Assembly: GCA_022449565.1 (NCBI GenBank) | Contig: JAKUSA010000002.1 | Coordinates: 1 to 50,241, forward strand | DNA from: Acidimicrobiales bacterium | GTDB lineage: Bacteria > Actinomycetota > Acidimicrobiia > Acidimicrobiales > MedAcidi-G1 | DNA: 50,241 bases | Direction of reading: 5' to 3' | Shown: positions 12,015 to 20,806 of the stretch, piece by piece | Layout: each line of letters begins with the position of its first letter | Numbering within the stretch: the stretch's first letter is position 1 | The notes under the pieces: model-generated | What the model was told of the DNA's origin: nothing | The model's database searches: none | The model's input: the letters and a program-made list of their open reading frames with translations, nothing else | Program-made: the position numbers and the translations under genes

Positions 12015-13264
12015 GTTCCCTCCCATCCCAGGGTCGACCGGCCAACGAGGTCCTAGCCGACTTGGCAGCCAAGCGCGACGGCGACGTCCGGTGGGCCGAG
12101 GGTCGTACCTTCGGCCTTGTCTTCGACGGTGGGACCGACGTGCGGGCTGTAGCCGAGGAGGCGGCCAGCCTCTACTTTCACGAAAACGCTCTGAACACCC
12201 AGGCTTTTCCTTCGCTGGGGGCCATCCAGTCCGAGTTGTGCCGCTGGACGGCCGACCTCCTTCACGGGGGCGACGACACCGCCGGCTTCCTGACCAGTGG
12301 TGGCAGCGAGAGCATCCTCTGCGCAGTCGAGGCGGCTCGGGAGCGGGCTCGGGCCGAGCGGGGGGTCACCGAACCGGAGTTGGTGCTGGCCACCAACGCT
12401 CATGCGGCCTTCCACAAGGCGGCCCACCTGTTCGGGCTACAAGCCCGTGTCGTCGGCGTGGGTGATGACTGGGCGGCCGACGTGGAGGCCATGGCCGACA
12501 TGGTCGGTCCCGACACGGCGCTGGTGGTGGCCTCGGCGCCCCCCTACCCGCAGGGCGTCGTCGACCCGGTCATCGAGATCGCCGAACTAGCCGCCACGGT
12601 TGGCGCCAACTGCCACGTGGACGCATGTATGGGCGGCTTCGTACTCCCCTTCGCCGAAATGGAGGGCCGCTCCACGCCAGCCTGGGACTTCCGGGCTGAC
12701 GGGGTGACCTCCATCTCGGCCGACCTGCACAAACTGGGGTACGCGCCGAAGGGGGTGTCGGTGCTCCTACACAGGAGCCGGGACCTGCGTCGGTACCAGA
12801 CCTTCGAGTTCGACGGCTGGCTTGGCGGCCGATACGCGACGCCGAACCTGCAGGGAACTCGGTCGGGACTTCCGATGGCGGCCGCCTGGGCGGTCGTCCA
12901 GTACCTAGGAGTCGACGGCTACCGGCGTCTGGTCCGAACCACCCTGAATACCGCGGACCGGATCCGGGAGCAGGTGCGGTCCATCGACGGCCTAAGGGTG
13001 CTGGGCGATCCAGTCCACCACCTTCTAGCCATCGCCGCCGACCCCGACTCCGACCGTCCGATAGAGCCGTTCGCCCTCGGTGAGGCTTTGGCTGCCCGGG
13101 GCTGGCACCACGACCGGCAGGGTCCACCGGAAAGCCTTCACCTAACGGTCAGCGCCGGGAACGCTGCGGCCCTCGACGAGTACCTGTCCGACCTCACCTC
13201 GGCCGCCGAGGAATCACGGGGCGGACCGTCCGGTCGGGCAACCAACTACGCCACCCTCGAGTAG
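12005..13264 (+). CDS. Pyridoxal-phosphate-dependent decarboxylase / sphingosine-1-phosphate lyase-like
   Basis: FLTSGGSESILCAVEAARERAR, VDACMGGFVLPFAE, SADLHKLGYAPKGVSVLLHRS (PLP Lys). Confidence 0.88.
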   Translation: MGNRSLPSQGRPANEVLADLAAKRDGDVRWAEGRTFGLVFDGGTDVRAVAEEAASLYFHENALNTQAFPSLGAIQSELCRWTADLLHGGDDTAGFLTSGGSESILCAVEAARERARAERGVTEPELVLATNAHAAFHKAAHLFGLQARVVGVGDDWAADVEAMADMVGPDTALVVASAPPYPQGVVDPVIEIAELAATVGANCHVDACMGGFVLPFAEMEGRSTPAWDFRADGVTSISADLHKLGYAPKGVSVLLHRSRDLRRYQTFEFDGWLGGRYATPNLQGTRSGLPMAAAWAVVQYLGVDGYRRLVRTTLNTADRIREQVRSIDGLRVLGDPVHHLLAIAADPDSDRPIEPFALGEALAARGWHHDRQGPPESLHLTVSAGNAAALDEYLSDLTSAAEESRGGPSGRATNYATLE

Positions 13265-13283
13265 GACCGGCCGTCAGGTCGGC

Positions 13284-14156
13284 TCAGGTGAATAGGCGCG
13301 AGGCGTCTTCAAAATCGACCAGCCAGGTGCGGCCGCCGCCCACCGACTGGTAGGAGCTCCAGCCGAGCAGTGTCCGGGCCCGTTCGGGCAGCAAGGAGGC
13401 CAGGTCCCGGTCGATGACCAGTGGACTGGCTTCCTCGGGGCGCAGCCAGCCGACGACGAAACTGACATGCATTCCGTAGCGCCAGTACTCGGTGGTGTTT
13501 GCCCCCGCGCCGTGGACGACCTTGCCGGTGTAGACCATGCCGCTTCCCGCCGGCATCGTTGCGTAGGCCACCTGTTCAGGCGACGGGTCGTCACCGCGCA
13601 CCAGGCCAGGTGGACGATTCTGACTACCGGGAACCACCACGGTGGCACCGTTGTCGATCGTGAAGTCACCCAGGGCGAACATGCAACTGACGGTGATCTC
13701 CCGGTTGGCGGCCACGGCCTCCGGCCAGTTGTTCTCGTCCCGGTGCAGGTACTGGGCCTGCTCCCCCGGTCCTACGGCCATCACCTGACCTGTGTTGAGC
13801 CAGTAGTCGGCACAGTTGGGCAGAAGCAGCCGGTCGGCGAGGGCGAGGAGCATGGGGTTGAGGAGTGCATGGTCAACGAAGGCCCGACTACGGGCAGCCA
13901 GGCCACAGAACCGCTTTGTAGAGGCTCCGTGGAACCTCTCCCACAACTCCATTCCGCTCTTGGAGCCTGGGCTCGTCCCATCCAGCGATGCCGCCAGTTC
14001 GTCGACGATGGCCTGCCGGGCCGAAGGGGTGAGGAGGTCGCCGATGATCACCCCGCCGTCGGCATCGAGAACGGCCAGCACCTCGTCGATTGCCGCCGAG
14101 CGGTCGACGGTTCGTAGTTCGGCCATAGCGCATCTTGAACCAGACGTGCCGGACAC
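13284..14156 (-). CDS. Phytanoyl-CoA dioxygenase (PhyH) family Fe(II)/2-oxoglutarate oxygenase
   Basis: QYLHRDENNWPEAV (HxD), NGATVVVPGSQNRPP, VHGAGANTTEYWRYGMHVSFVVGWLRPEE. Confidence 0.85.
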   Translation of the reverse strand: MSGTSGSRCAMAELRTVDRSAAIDEVLAVLDADGGVIIGDLLTPSARQAIVDELAASLDGTSPGSKSGMELWERFHGASTKRFCGLAARSRAFVDHALLNPMLLALADRLLLPNCADYWLNTGQVMAVGPGEQAQYLHRDENNWPEAVAANREITVSCMFALGDFTIDNGATVVVPGSQNRPPGLVRGDDPSPEQVAYATMPAGSGMVYTGKVVHGAGANTTEYWRYGMHVSFVVGWLRPEEASPLVIDRDLASLLPERARTLLGWSSYQSVGGGRTWLVDFEDASRLFT

Positions 14157-14278
14157 GCAATCACCGGCCTCCTCCTGGCCCGTGGCGACCCCAGGCTCTG
14201 ACAGCGCTCGACCGGGCCGCCGCGTTTATCACCGCCCGCACCCCAGTCGACACGCAGGCGGGATCGCTCTGAGCGTCG

Positions 14279-14331
14279 GCGTGCAGGCGCGAAAATAGTT
14301 TTCCACAGATTTCGTTTCGCGCCTTGCACGC
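14279..14331. other. Intergenic inverted repeat (16 paired positions, one bulge) with AT-rich 20-nt loop containing TTTTCCACA
   Basis: GCGTGCAGGCGCGAAA (14279-14294) / TTTCGCGCC-T-TGCACGC (14315-14331); loop ATAGTTTTCCACAGATTTCG. Confidence 0.75.
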
Positions 14332-14484
14332 GCCCTGAGTCGCGAGTAGCAATGGCCCCAGCCAGTCAGTGCTTCGGCACAGGTTGGCTCGGAGAGTGAG
14401 TCGGAAACGGCGAGGTCTCCGGGACCGTCCGCCCTCCGGGGCGGACGATCCGCGTTTTGGGGCAACTGGAGCGGCCACGGCCAG

Positions 14485-15720
14485 TCAGGCCGACCTCACG
14501 ATGTTGTGGTCGGGCCCATAGGGAAAGCCGGTGAGGTTCTCGTTGCCGTCGGCGGTGATGACCAGGATGTCGTGCTCCCGGTAGCCGCCCGCTGCGGGTA
14601 GCCCCTCCGGGATCATGAGCATCGGCTCCATGGACACCACCATGTTCGGCTCCAGCACTGTGTCGATGTCCTCGCGCAGTTCCAAGCCGGCCTCACGCCC
14701 GTAGTAGTGACACAGCACCCCGAACGAGTGGCCGTAGCCGAACGTCCGATACCGAAGCAGGTCGTGCTCGGCGTAGATCTCGTTGAGTGCGGTGGCCACC
14801 TCGCCACACACCGCCCCAGGCCGGAGCAGTCTCTTGCCCTCGTCATGGACCAGGCAGTTCACCTCCCAGATCCTTCGGTGGGCCTCTGAGGCCTCCTCGC
14901 AGAACAAGGTCCGCTCGAGAGCCGTGTAGTAGCCGGCGATCATCGGGAAACAGTTCAGGCTCAGAATGTCGCCCCGTTCCAGGCGCCGGGAGGTGACCGG
15001 GTTGTGGGCGCCATCGGTATTGACACCGGACTGGAACCACGTCCAGGTGTCCATGAGCTCGGCGTGGGGAAACGACCGGGCGATCTCGTTGACCATGGCC
15101 TGAGTCGAATGGAGCGCCACCTGATGCTCCGGGACCCCCTCGCCGATGACCTCCACGCAGGCCGCGCCGCCCAGGTCGGCAATGCGCGCTCCCTCCCGGA
15201 TGAGGGCGACCTCCTCGTCGGACTTCACCATCCGCAGCCGCATGCACTCGACCGATACGTCGACCAGCTCGGTATCAGGAAAGGCCGCCTCCAGCTTGAG
15301 TGAGGACTGGAGGTTCAGGTGGTCGTTTTCGACCCCCAGTCGTCCCCCATCGGGAACCAGTTGCTGCACGGCACGGAGGTAGTTGTCGCGGCGCCAGTCG
15401 GTGTAAACGAGGTTCTCTCCAAAGGTTCGCCTACCGGGTTGGCCGGCATCGATGTTGGCCGAGATCGACGTGGACCGCTCTCCGGTGACCACCAAGCCGT
15501 AGGGGCGGCCGAACGAGCAGTAGAGAAAGTCGGAGTAGTAGTTGACGTTGTGGATTGAGGTGAACAGGACGGCATCCAGGCCCTGGCGTCCCATCAGCTC
15601 TCGTAGTACGGAGAGCCGTGCGTCCATCTCCTCTTCCGAGAAGGTGCCTTGGACCCTGTCGCCGTTGGGAATCGATTTGGTGTCCGGTAGGTCCGACCCG
15701 GAACGTGGAACGTCATCCAT
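14485..15720 (-). CDS. Creatinase (creatine amidinohydrolase), M24-fold non-metal enzyme
   Basis: Near-continuous resemblance to Pseudomonas creatinase as recalled: FTSIHNVNYYSDFLYCSFGRPYGLVVT, SISANIDAGQPGRRT, YTDWRRDNYLRAVQQ, MDTWTWFQSGVNTDGAHNPVT, LSLNCFPMIAGYYTALERTLF, RTFGYGHSFG, GREAGLELREDIDTVLEPNMVVSMEPM. Confidence 0.87.
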   Translation of the reverse strand: MDDVPRSGSDLPDTKSIPNGDRVQGTFSEEEMDARLSVLRELMGRQGLDAVLFTSIHNVNYYSDFLYCSFGRPYGLVVTGERSTSISANIDAGQPGRRTFGENLVYTDWRRDNYLRAVQQLVPDGGRLGVENDHLNLQSSLKLEAAFPDTELVDVSVECMRLRMVKSDEEVALIREGARIADLGGAACVEVIGEGVPEHQVALHSTQAMVNEIARSFPHAELMDTWTWFQSGVNTDGAHNPVTSRRLERGDILSLNCFPMIAGYYTALERTLFCEEASEAHRRIWEVNCLVHDEGKRLLRPGAVCGEVATALNEIYAEHDLLRYRTFGYGHSFGVLCHYYGREAGLELREDIDTVLEPNMVVSMEPMLMIPEGLPAAGGYREHDILVITADGNENLTGFPYGPDHNIVRSA

Positions 15721-16294
15721 GGGCGGACCTGGAGCGGCCGCGACCGACCGGTGCGTCGAGGACGGCCTCGGACAGCAGGAACCCGGCGGCCTCTTGGTCC
15801 AGACGGGACCACAGCACCCGGTCGACTAGCAGGCCCTCGGCCAGCGCGGAGCGGGACCGCTCGGCGAACCAATCGGCCCCGCTGTCGGAACGCTCCGCCG
15901 CCGAAAGTTCCATGGTCGAGACCGGGTCGGTGCCCGTCGGCTCGACTGGGGCCGCTGACCACCGGAGGCCCCTCAAGGCACAGGACCGGACCGACCCGGC
16001 CACCAGGGCGAATGGTATGGGCGGATTCCAGTCTGTCCGGCTGACCCCCTCGGTCCTGGCTAGCGCGGCGACCAAGTCGATCTGACAGGAGGAGAGCACT
16101 GATTCGGCGAGACGCCCTGGGGCATCATCGACCAGCGCCGCCCACGCCGCTAGCCCACCGCCGTGGTGGGTCTCGCAGAAGGCCACCTCGGCGGCCACCC
16201 GGTTCGCTGCGCTGGAATCGCAGCCCCGGACCCGACTGGCCCGATACACCAGGTCGACGATCTCGCGGGGGGCGACGCGCTCCGTTTCCGTCAC
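15713..16294 (-). CDS. DUF3726-like protein of unknown function
   Basis: Overlaps both neighbours; REIVDLVYRASRVRGCDSSAANRVAAEVAFCETHHGGGLAAWAAL resembles the DUF3726 N-terminus; family assignment tentative. Confidence 0.6.
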   Translation of the reverse strand: MTETERVAPREIVDLVYRASRVRGCDSSAANRVAAEVAFCETHHGGGLAAWAALVDDAPGRLAESVLSSCQIDLVAALARTEGVSRTDWNPPIPFALVAGSVRSCALRGLRWSAAPVEPTGTDPVSTMELSAAERSDSGADWFAERSRSALAEGLLVDRVLWSRLDQEAAGFLLSEAVLDAPVGRGRSRSAHG

Positions 16295-17241
16295 CGGAAG
16301 ACCGTGGAGAAGAGGCGGAGCCAGTTGCCGCCCAGGATCGCGTCGCGGTCGGTCGGTGAGAGCCCTGCCTCGTCAAGACCCTCGGCTAGGGAACCGAAGT
16401 CCTCGGGACCTTGGAACCATGGCGGCCAATCGGGAAACTGAGGAGCTTCGTCGGGATCGTCGGGTCGGTTCCAACGTCCATTGCGCATCCAACCCAGGGC
16501 TCCGGGTTGCCATCCGAGGACCGCGTCGGATCCGACGGCTACATGTTCGGGCCCGATCCGCTCAGCGAGGTCAGCCATCATCCGGCAAAAGGACGAGCGG
16601 GGGGTGTCAGACCCGCCCATGAACAACGGGTAGAGGGTGCAGCCGATGACGCCGCCCCGTTCTGCGAGGGCGTCGATAAGTTCGTCTGGCTTGTTCCGCG
16701 GCGACTGGCAGAACGAGGCTGGGTTTCCGTGGGTCACGGCGATCGGCTGGCTGGAAGCGTCGATGGCCTCCCGACCGGTCCGGTTGCCGACGTGCGAAAT
16801 GTCGACCAGCACCCCGGCGTCGTTCAGGGCGGTGACCATCCGGCGGCCGGCGCGGGTCAGGCCGCCGTCCTCGGGCTCCCAGCAGCTCGAGCCCAGGTGG
16901 TTAGCGATGTTGTAGGTGAGTTGTACAACTCGGATTCCCACGTCGGCGAAGATCCCCGCGTTCTCCGGGTCGTCGCCCAGCATGGTGCTGTTCTGGAAGC
17001 CCAACAGGATCCCGAGCACCCCGTCGTTGCGCGCCCGTTCCATCTCCTCGACGCTGTCGACGATCCGGACGATGTCGGCGTTGGCTCGGGTGAAGTGCCG
17101 CCAGTCTGCAACCCGCCCCATCGCCCCGGCCAGGTCCTCCCACACCCCGCACGTTGCGTGGACGACGTCGACCCCGCCCTGACGGACGCGCTCGACGACC
17201 GGACGACTCCAGTCATTGATCTCCAAACCGTCGATGATCAT
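16291..17241 (-). CDS. Membrane dipeptidase (peptidase M19 family)
   Basis: MIIDGLEINDWS; GILLGFQNSTML; VVQLTYNIANHLGSSC; VLVDISHVGNRTGREAIDASSQPIAVTHGNP; VAVGSDAVLG; ILGGNWLRLF; ATG at 17241 overlaps the upstream stop. Confidence 0.88.
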   Translation of the reverse strand: MIIDGLEINDWSRPVVERVRQGGVDVVHATCGVWEDLAGAMGRVADWRHFTRANADIVRIVDSVEEMERARNDGVLGILLGFQNSTMLGDDPENAGIFADVGIRVVQLTYNIANHLGSSCWEPEDGGLTRAGRRMVTALNDAGVLVDISHVGNRTGREAIDASSQPIAVTHGNPASFCQSPRNKPDELIDALAERGGVIGCTLYPLFMGGSDTPRSSFCRMMADLAERIGPEHVAVGSDAVLGWQPGALGWMRNGRWNRPDDPDEAPQFPDWPPWFQGPEDFGSLAEGLDEAGLSPTDRDAILGGNWLRLFSTVFR

Positions 17242-18956
17242 GGGGAAACCTCCATGGGAGCCGTCGGCCACACCCATTCGTCGGTCGCGGGGGCAGCCAA
17301 CTCGCCGATACGGGGCGCCCCCTGGAAGAGGGTGACCCTCAGCCAATCTGTGGATTTCGGAGCGAAGTTGTCGAGACCGTACATGGCGAGTTGGAAACGC
17401 TGCAGTTCCAAGGGCAGGAACTCCGCGCCACATGCGTTGTCCCGGGGTTCCCCGTAGGGCACATCGCTGCCCAGAACCCTTCTCACCGCTGCCTCGTGGC
17501 CGAGGTTCCCGACCAGGAGAGTGGCCAAGGTGGTGTCGTCGGACGCGCCAGCAAGTAGACGACGCAACCCGGCCACCTGCAGGGCCACGTCGATGGCCAC
17601 CTCGCGGTGAGCCGGGTCCACGGCCCGACGCTCGGCGCGGCGCGGTTCTTCAGTGTTGTCCGAGATCACCCACCAATAGTGGTCCGCGTCAGATCCCCGG
17701 AGGTCCATTTCGTCGATCCACCCGAAACGGGACTCGAGTACCCGGCGAAGATCACCGACCAGCATTGCGGGGTCGTAGTCAATCCTCTCGTCGACTAGGA
17801 GCAGTTCGTCGACCTCCTCGTCGGCCAATCCTTCGTCGAGCTCAATCAGTAGGGAGACGACCATTTCACAGGTCTCGTCTCCCTGCCCCTCGGCCCACCG
17901 GCTCAAAGCGTCGAACGGCTGGGGTCGGCTGGCCACCGAGTCGAAGTGTTCTGAGATCCGCTCGATTTCAGCGGCCAGGGAGCGGGGGCCGAGCCACGGC
18001 GGCCGGTCGTCACCTCCGATGCCGGAGAAGTGCGAGTGCGCCTTGGCGATCCAGCGGCGCAGGGTGGCCACCCGCTCCTCCGTTCCCTCCAGGGCCCGAA
18101 CGTTGGCTAGAGCCAGCTCTCGGACTCCCACCCAGGAGTTCAGAACCTGCGGATGCTTGAAGAGATACGGGACAAGGCCGAGGCCGGTGGCGTTGCCTAG
18201 GCCAAAGAAGCGGCGCCAACCCGCCTCGAACGGAACCGCGGAATCTCCGCCTCGGGCCCGAGCACAGTGCTCCACGGAGTCGTAGCTCAATTCGCGGAAC
18301 AGCCAGGCGGTCAGGAACTGGGCCCGGTAGGGGGCACTCAGGGGATGGGCGTCCGGGTAGCCGAGGAAGGAACGCATGCCGAACTTTCCGTTCCCGTAGA
18401 ACGCCGTGCTGCGCATGATGTATCCGGCGTCGGAAACCCGGTCGGACTCAGGCTGCTGGCCGTCGGCCAAGCAGTCCACCAGGTATTCGTAGAAGCGCAC
18501 ACTGCGATTCCCGCGGGTCAAAACCAATACCCGCGGGTCGAGCCGGCCGTGCTCCTGGAGGGGAACCGACCGGGCAAGCTCAGCGAGAAACTCCTCGGAC
18601 AGCGGGCCGTCGACCAGAGCGGCAGTGATCTCCCACGCCTCGGCTACCACCCGGTCGGTGTGGGTGGACTCGTCGAGTGTGTCGGTGAAGGCTACGAAGT
18701 GGACCTCATGGCCTCGGGCTTCCACCCGATAGATTGCTCGGCCCCGGCCCTCGGCATCAAGATCGAGTTCCACACGGTCGGCCAGCCAACCCTGCCGGAA
18801 GGCGCTACGGAGCAGGGTTCGGGTGAAACTGTATCGGGTTGGTCGCGCGGCACCCATGCGAGCCGACGCCATGACCACCTCGGGAGCCCGGAGGTCCCGA
18901 CATCGCCGATTGAGTCGCCCGAGGAGACTCCGGTCGTCATGATCCATCCGGGTCAC
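17238..18956 (-). CDS. Conserved hypothetical protein, 572 aa, function unknown
   Basis: Long ORF with 4-bp overlap to the M19 gene; no family recognised. Confidence 0.8.
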   Translation of the reverse strand: MTRMDHDDRSLLGRLNRRCRDLRAPEVVMASARMGAARPTRYSFTRTLLRSAFRQGWLADRVELDLDAEGRGRAIYRVEARGHEVHFVAFTDTLDESTHTDRVVAEAWEITAALVDGPLSEEFLAELARSVPLQEHGRLDPRVLVLTRGNRSVRFYEYLVDCLADGQQPESDRVSDAGYIMRSTAFYGNGKFGMRSFLGYPDAHPLSAPYRAQFLTAWLFRELSYDSVEHCARARGGDSAVPFEAGWRRFFGLGNATGLGLVPYLFKHPQVLNSWVGVRELALANVRALEGTEERVATLRRWIAKAHSHFSGIGGDDRPPWLGPRSLAAEIERISEHFDSVASRPQPFDALSRWAEGQGDETCEMVVSLLIELDEGLADEEVDELLLVDERIDYDPAMLVGDLRRVLESRFGWIDEMDLRGSDADHYWWVISDNTEEPRRAERRAVDPAHREVAIDVALQVAGLRRLLAGASDDTTLATLLVGNLGHEAAVRRVLGSDVPYGEPRDNACGAEFLPLELQRFQLAMYGLDNFAPKSTDWLRVTLFQGAPRIGELAAPATDEWVWPTAPMEVSP

Positions 18957-18986
18957 CGGCGGTCGTCCCGCGGTTTGCGGTCATCG

Positions 18987-19059
18987 CTGGCCGGGCAGGT
19001 CTCGAACCTGCAACCTCCTGATCCAAAGTCAGGCGTTCTACCCGTTGAACTACCGGCCA
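18987..19059 (-). tRNA. tRNA-Gln (anticodon TTG)
   Basis: Minus: TGGCCGGTAGTTCAACGGGTAGAACGCCTGACTTTGGATCAGGAGGTTGCAGGTTCGAGACCTGCCCGGCCAG; 7-bp acceptor, anticodon loop CTTTGGA, T arm GGTTCGAGACC; CCA not encoded. Confidence 0.95.
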
Positions 19060-19136
19060 CCCGGCAACACCGTACCGTCGTCCGATTGCCACGAGGAGCG
19101 GGTTCGTCCTCGGGGAGCGCTACGGTGTCCGCCGCC

Positions 19137-19235
19137 ATGGGTTCCCTGATAAAGAAGCGCCGGAAGCGGATGCGCAAGAAGAAGCACCGGAAGATGCTCA
19201 AGCGCACCCGAGCTCAGCGGATGCGAGGGCGGTAG
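19137..19235 (+). CDS. Small ribosomal subunit protein bS22 (AURKAIP1/COX24-domain, 32 aa)
   Basis: MGSLIKKRRKRMRKKKHRKMLKRTRAQRMRGR; matches the recalled actinobacterial bS22 pattern MGSVIKKRRKRMxKKKHRKLLxxTRxQRR. Confidence 0.9.
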   Translation: MGSLIKKRRKRMRKKKHRKMLKRTRAQRMRGR

Positions 19236-19243
19236 CGGCCGGG

Positions 19244-19960
19244 CTACGACGCCGGCAGCGTTTTCACCACCCGACGCCCCTTCCCGGGGAAGGCCCCATC
19301 CACGAACCAGGTGCTCCCGCTGCCCGCCATGCGCGGGCACTCCCCGGTCGCCTCACCCAGCGCATCCCGCCAACGAGCTAGTTCGGGAACCAGGTCGATC
19401 GCCGCCGGCTCCAGGTCGTTGCCGGTCTCGCCAGACGGCCCGCCCATCTCGTCCCAACGCCGGTAGACCTCGCCCGTCGGGCAGGACAGCGGCGGGACGA
19501 GCAGGGTAATGGTCCGCTCCTCGAAAGGACGCTGTTCGACGACCTCTCCTGTGCCGGACACCCGGGCCCGGCCTCCCACCAGACAAAATGGCACGTCGGC
19601 CCCGAGTATCGCCGCCCCCCGCGGGTCGCCGTATGCGGCCCATCGGAGTACCGCGGCGGCGTCAGCCGACCCTCCGCCGAGGCCGACGCCAGCGGGTATG
19701 GCCTTCACGATCCGCACCATGGCCTGCCTTCTGACCAACGCAAGGGCCCGGCTCACCAGGTTCTGGTCTCCATCCGGCACAGGAAGGCCGCAGCCAGCCT
19801 CGATGACCTCCAGGCCGTCGCCGTCCGAGAGCGTCAGGTGGTCGCACAGGTCGACGGTGGTCATCTCGGCGTCGATTAGGTGGTAACCGTCGTCGCGAAC
19901 CCCGGTGATTCGCAACGACAGGGTCACCTTGGCCGGAGCGAGCACCTCAACGGTCATCAC
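19244..19960 (-). CDS. ispE: 4-diphosphocytidyl-2-C-methyl-D-erythritol kinase
   Basis: VLAPAKVTLSLRITGVRDDGYHLIDAEM, IPAGVGLGGGSADAAAVLRW, RMAGSGSTWF. Confidence 0.95.
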   Translation of the reverse strand: MMTVEVLAPAKVTLSLRITGVRDDGYHLIDAEMTTVDLCDHLTLSDGDGLEVIEAGCGLPVPDGDQNLVSRALALVRRQAMVRIVKAIPAGVGLGGGSADAAAVLRWAAYGDPRGAAILGADVPFCLVGGRARVSGTGEVVEQRPFEERTITLLVPPLSCPTGEVYRRWDEMGGPSGETGNDLEPAAIDLVPELARWRDALGEATGECPRMAGSGSTWFVDGAFPGKGRRVVKTLPAS

Positions 19961-20799
19961 GGCCCCCCGCCCTCTGCCAAGTGCTGGGTGGCCACCGCTG
20001 CCCAGTCGTCAAGCCCCAGGTCTTCCGCCCGGGCGGTCGGATCCACCCCGGCGACGATCAGCCCTTCCTCGTCGATCAGGTTGCGCAACGAGCGCCGCAG
20101 CATCTTGCGGCGCTGCCCGAAGCCGGCCCGGACCACGCCGAACAGCACCTGGGGATCCACGTCGACTAACGGGGCCGGCCGTCGGACGATTTCCACTAGT
20201 GCCGACTCGACCCGGGGTCGGGGTAGGAAGACTGAGGGGGGTACTCGGCCGACGGTGCGCGCCTCGGCGTGGTAGGACACTTTCACCGAGGGCAAGCCGT
20301 ATGCGGCGTCGCCCGGCCTGGCCACTAGTCGGGCGGCGACCTCCCGTTGGACCATCACCAGCATCCGACCGATGGCCTCTACGCCGTCGAGCAGATCACA
20401 CACGAGGGGAACCGAGATGTTGTAGGGCAGGTTGGCCACTAGGTGCCACGACCCGGCCCGATCGCCGAGGAGGCGGTCCCAGTCAACGGTCAGGGCGTCA
20501 CCGCCGACGATCCGCAGGTCGGCATAGGGACTCCGGGAGACCACCTCCTCCAGAGCGCCAACCAGGGCATCGTCAACCTCAACGGCGGTGACCGCGGCCC
20601 CGGCCTCCAACAGGGCCAGGGTCAACGACCCGACTCCTGGGCCGACCTCGACCACCTGGTCGCCCGGTCCAACCCCGGCCAGTTCGACGATCCGACGGAC
20701 TGTGTTGGGTTCGACTACGAAGTTCTGGCCGAGCGAACGCTTCGGGCGAAGACCGTGCCTATCCAGGATCGACCGGACCTCAGTCCGGGTGAGGGTCAC
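19957..20799 (-). CDS. rsmA: 16S rRNA (adenine1518/1519-N6)-dimethyltransferase
   Basis: RPKRSLGQNFVVEPNTVRRIVELAGVGPGDQVVEVGPGVGSLT, NLPYNISVPLV; probable GTG start at 20799. Confidence 0.95.
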   Translation of the reverse strand: MTLTRTEVRSILDRHGLRPKRSLGQNFVVEPNTVRRIVELAGVGPGDQVVEVGPGVGSLTLALLEAGAAVTAVEVDDALVGALEEVVSRSPYADLRIVGGDALTVDWDRLLGDRAGSWHLVANLPYNISVPLVCDLLDGVEAIGRMLVMVQREVAARLVARPGDAAYGLPSVKVSYHAEARTVGRVPPSVFLPRPRVESALVEIVRRPAPLVDVDPQVLFGVVRAGFGQRRKMLRRSLRNLIDEEGLIVAGVDPTARAEDLGLDDWAAVATQHLAEGGGP

Positions 20800-20806
20800 C
20801 GGGCTA

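Noticed and set aside
14161-14478. 105-aa minus ORF in the gap between creatinase and PhyH
   Set aside because: Crosses the inverted repeat, Arg/Ala-rich, no RBS and no family resemblance
16411-17457. 348-aa + strand ORF
   Set aside because: Antisense to the M19 dipeptidase, which has clear family motifs
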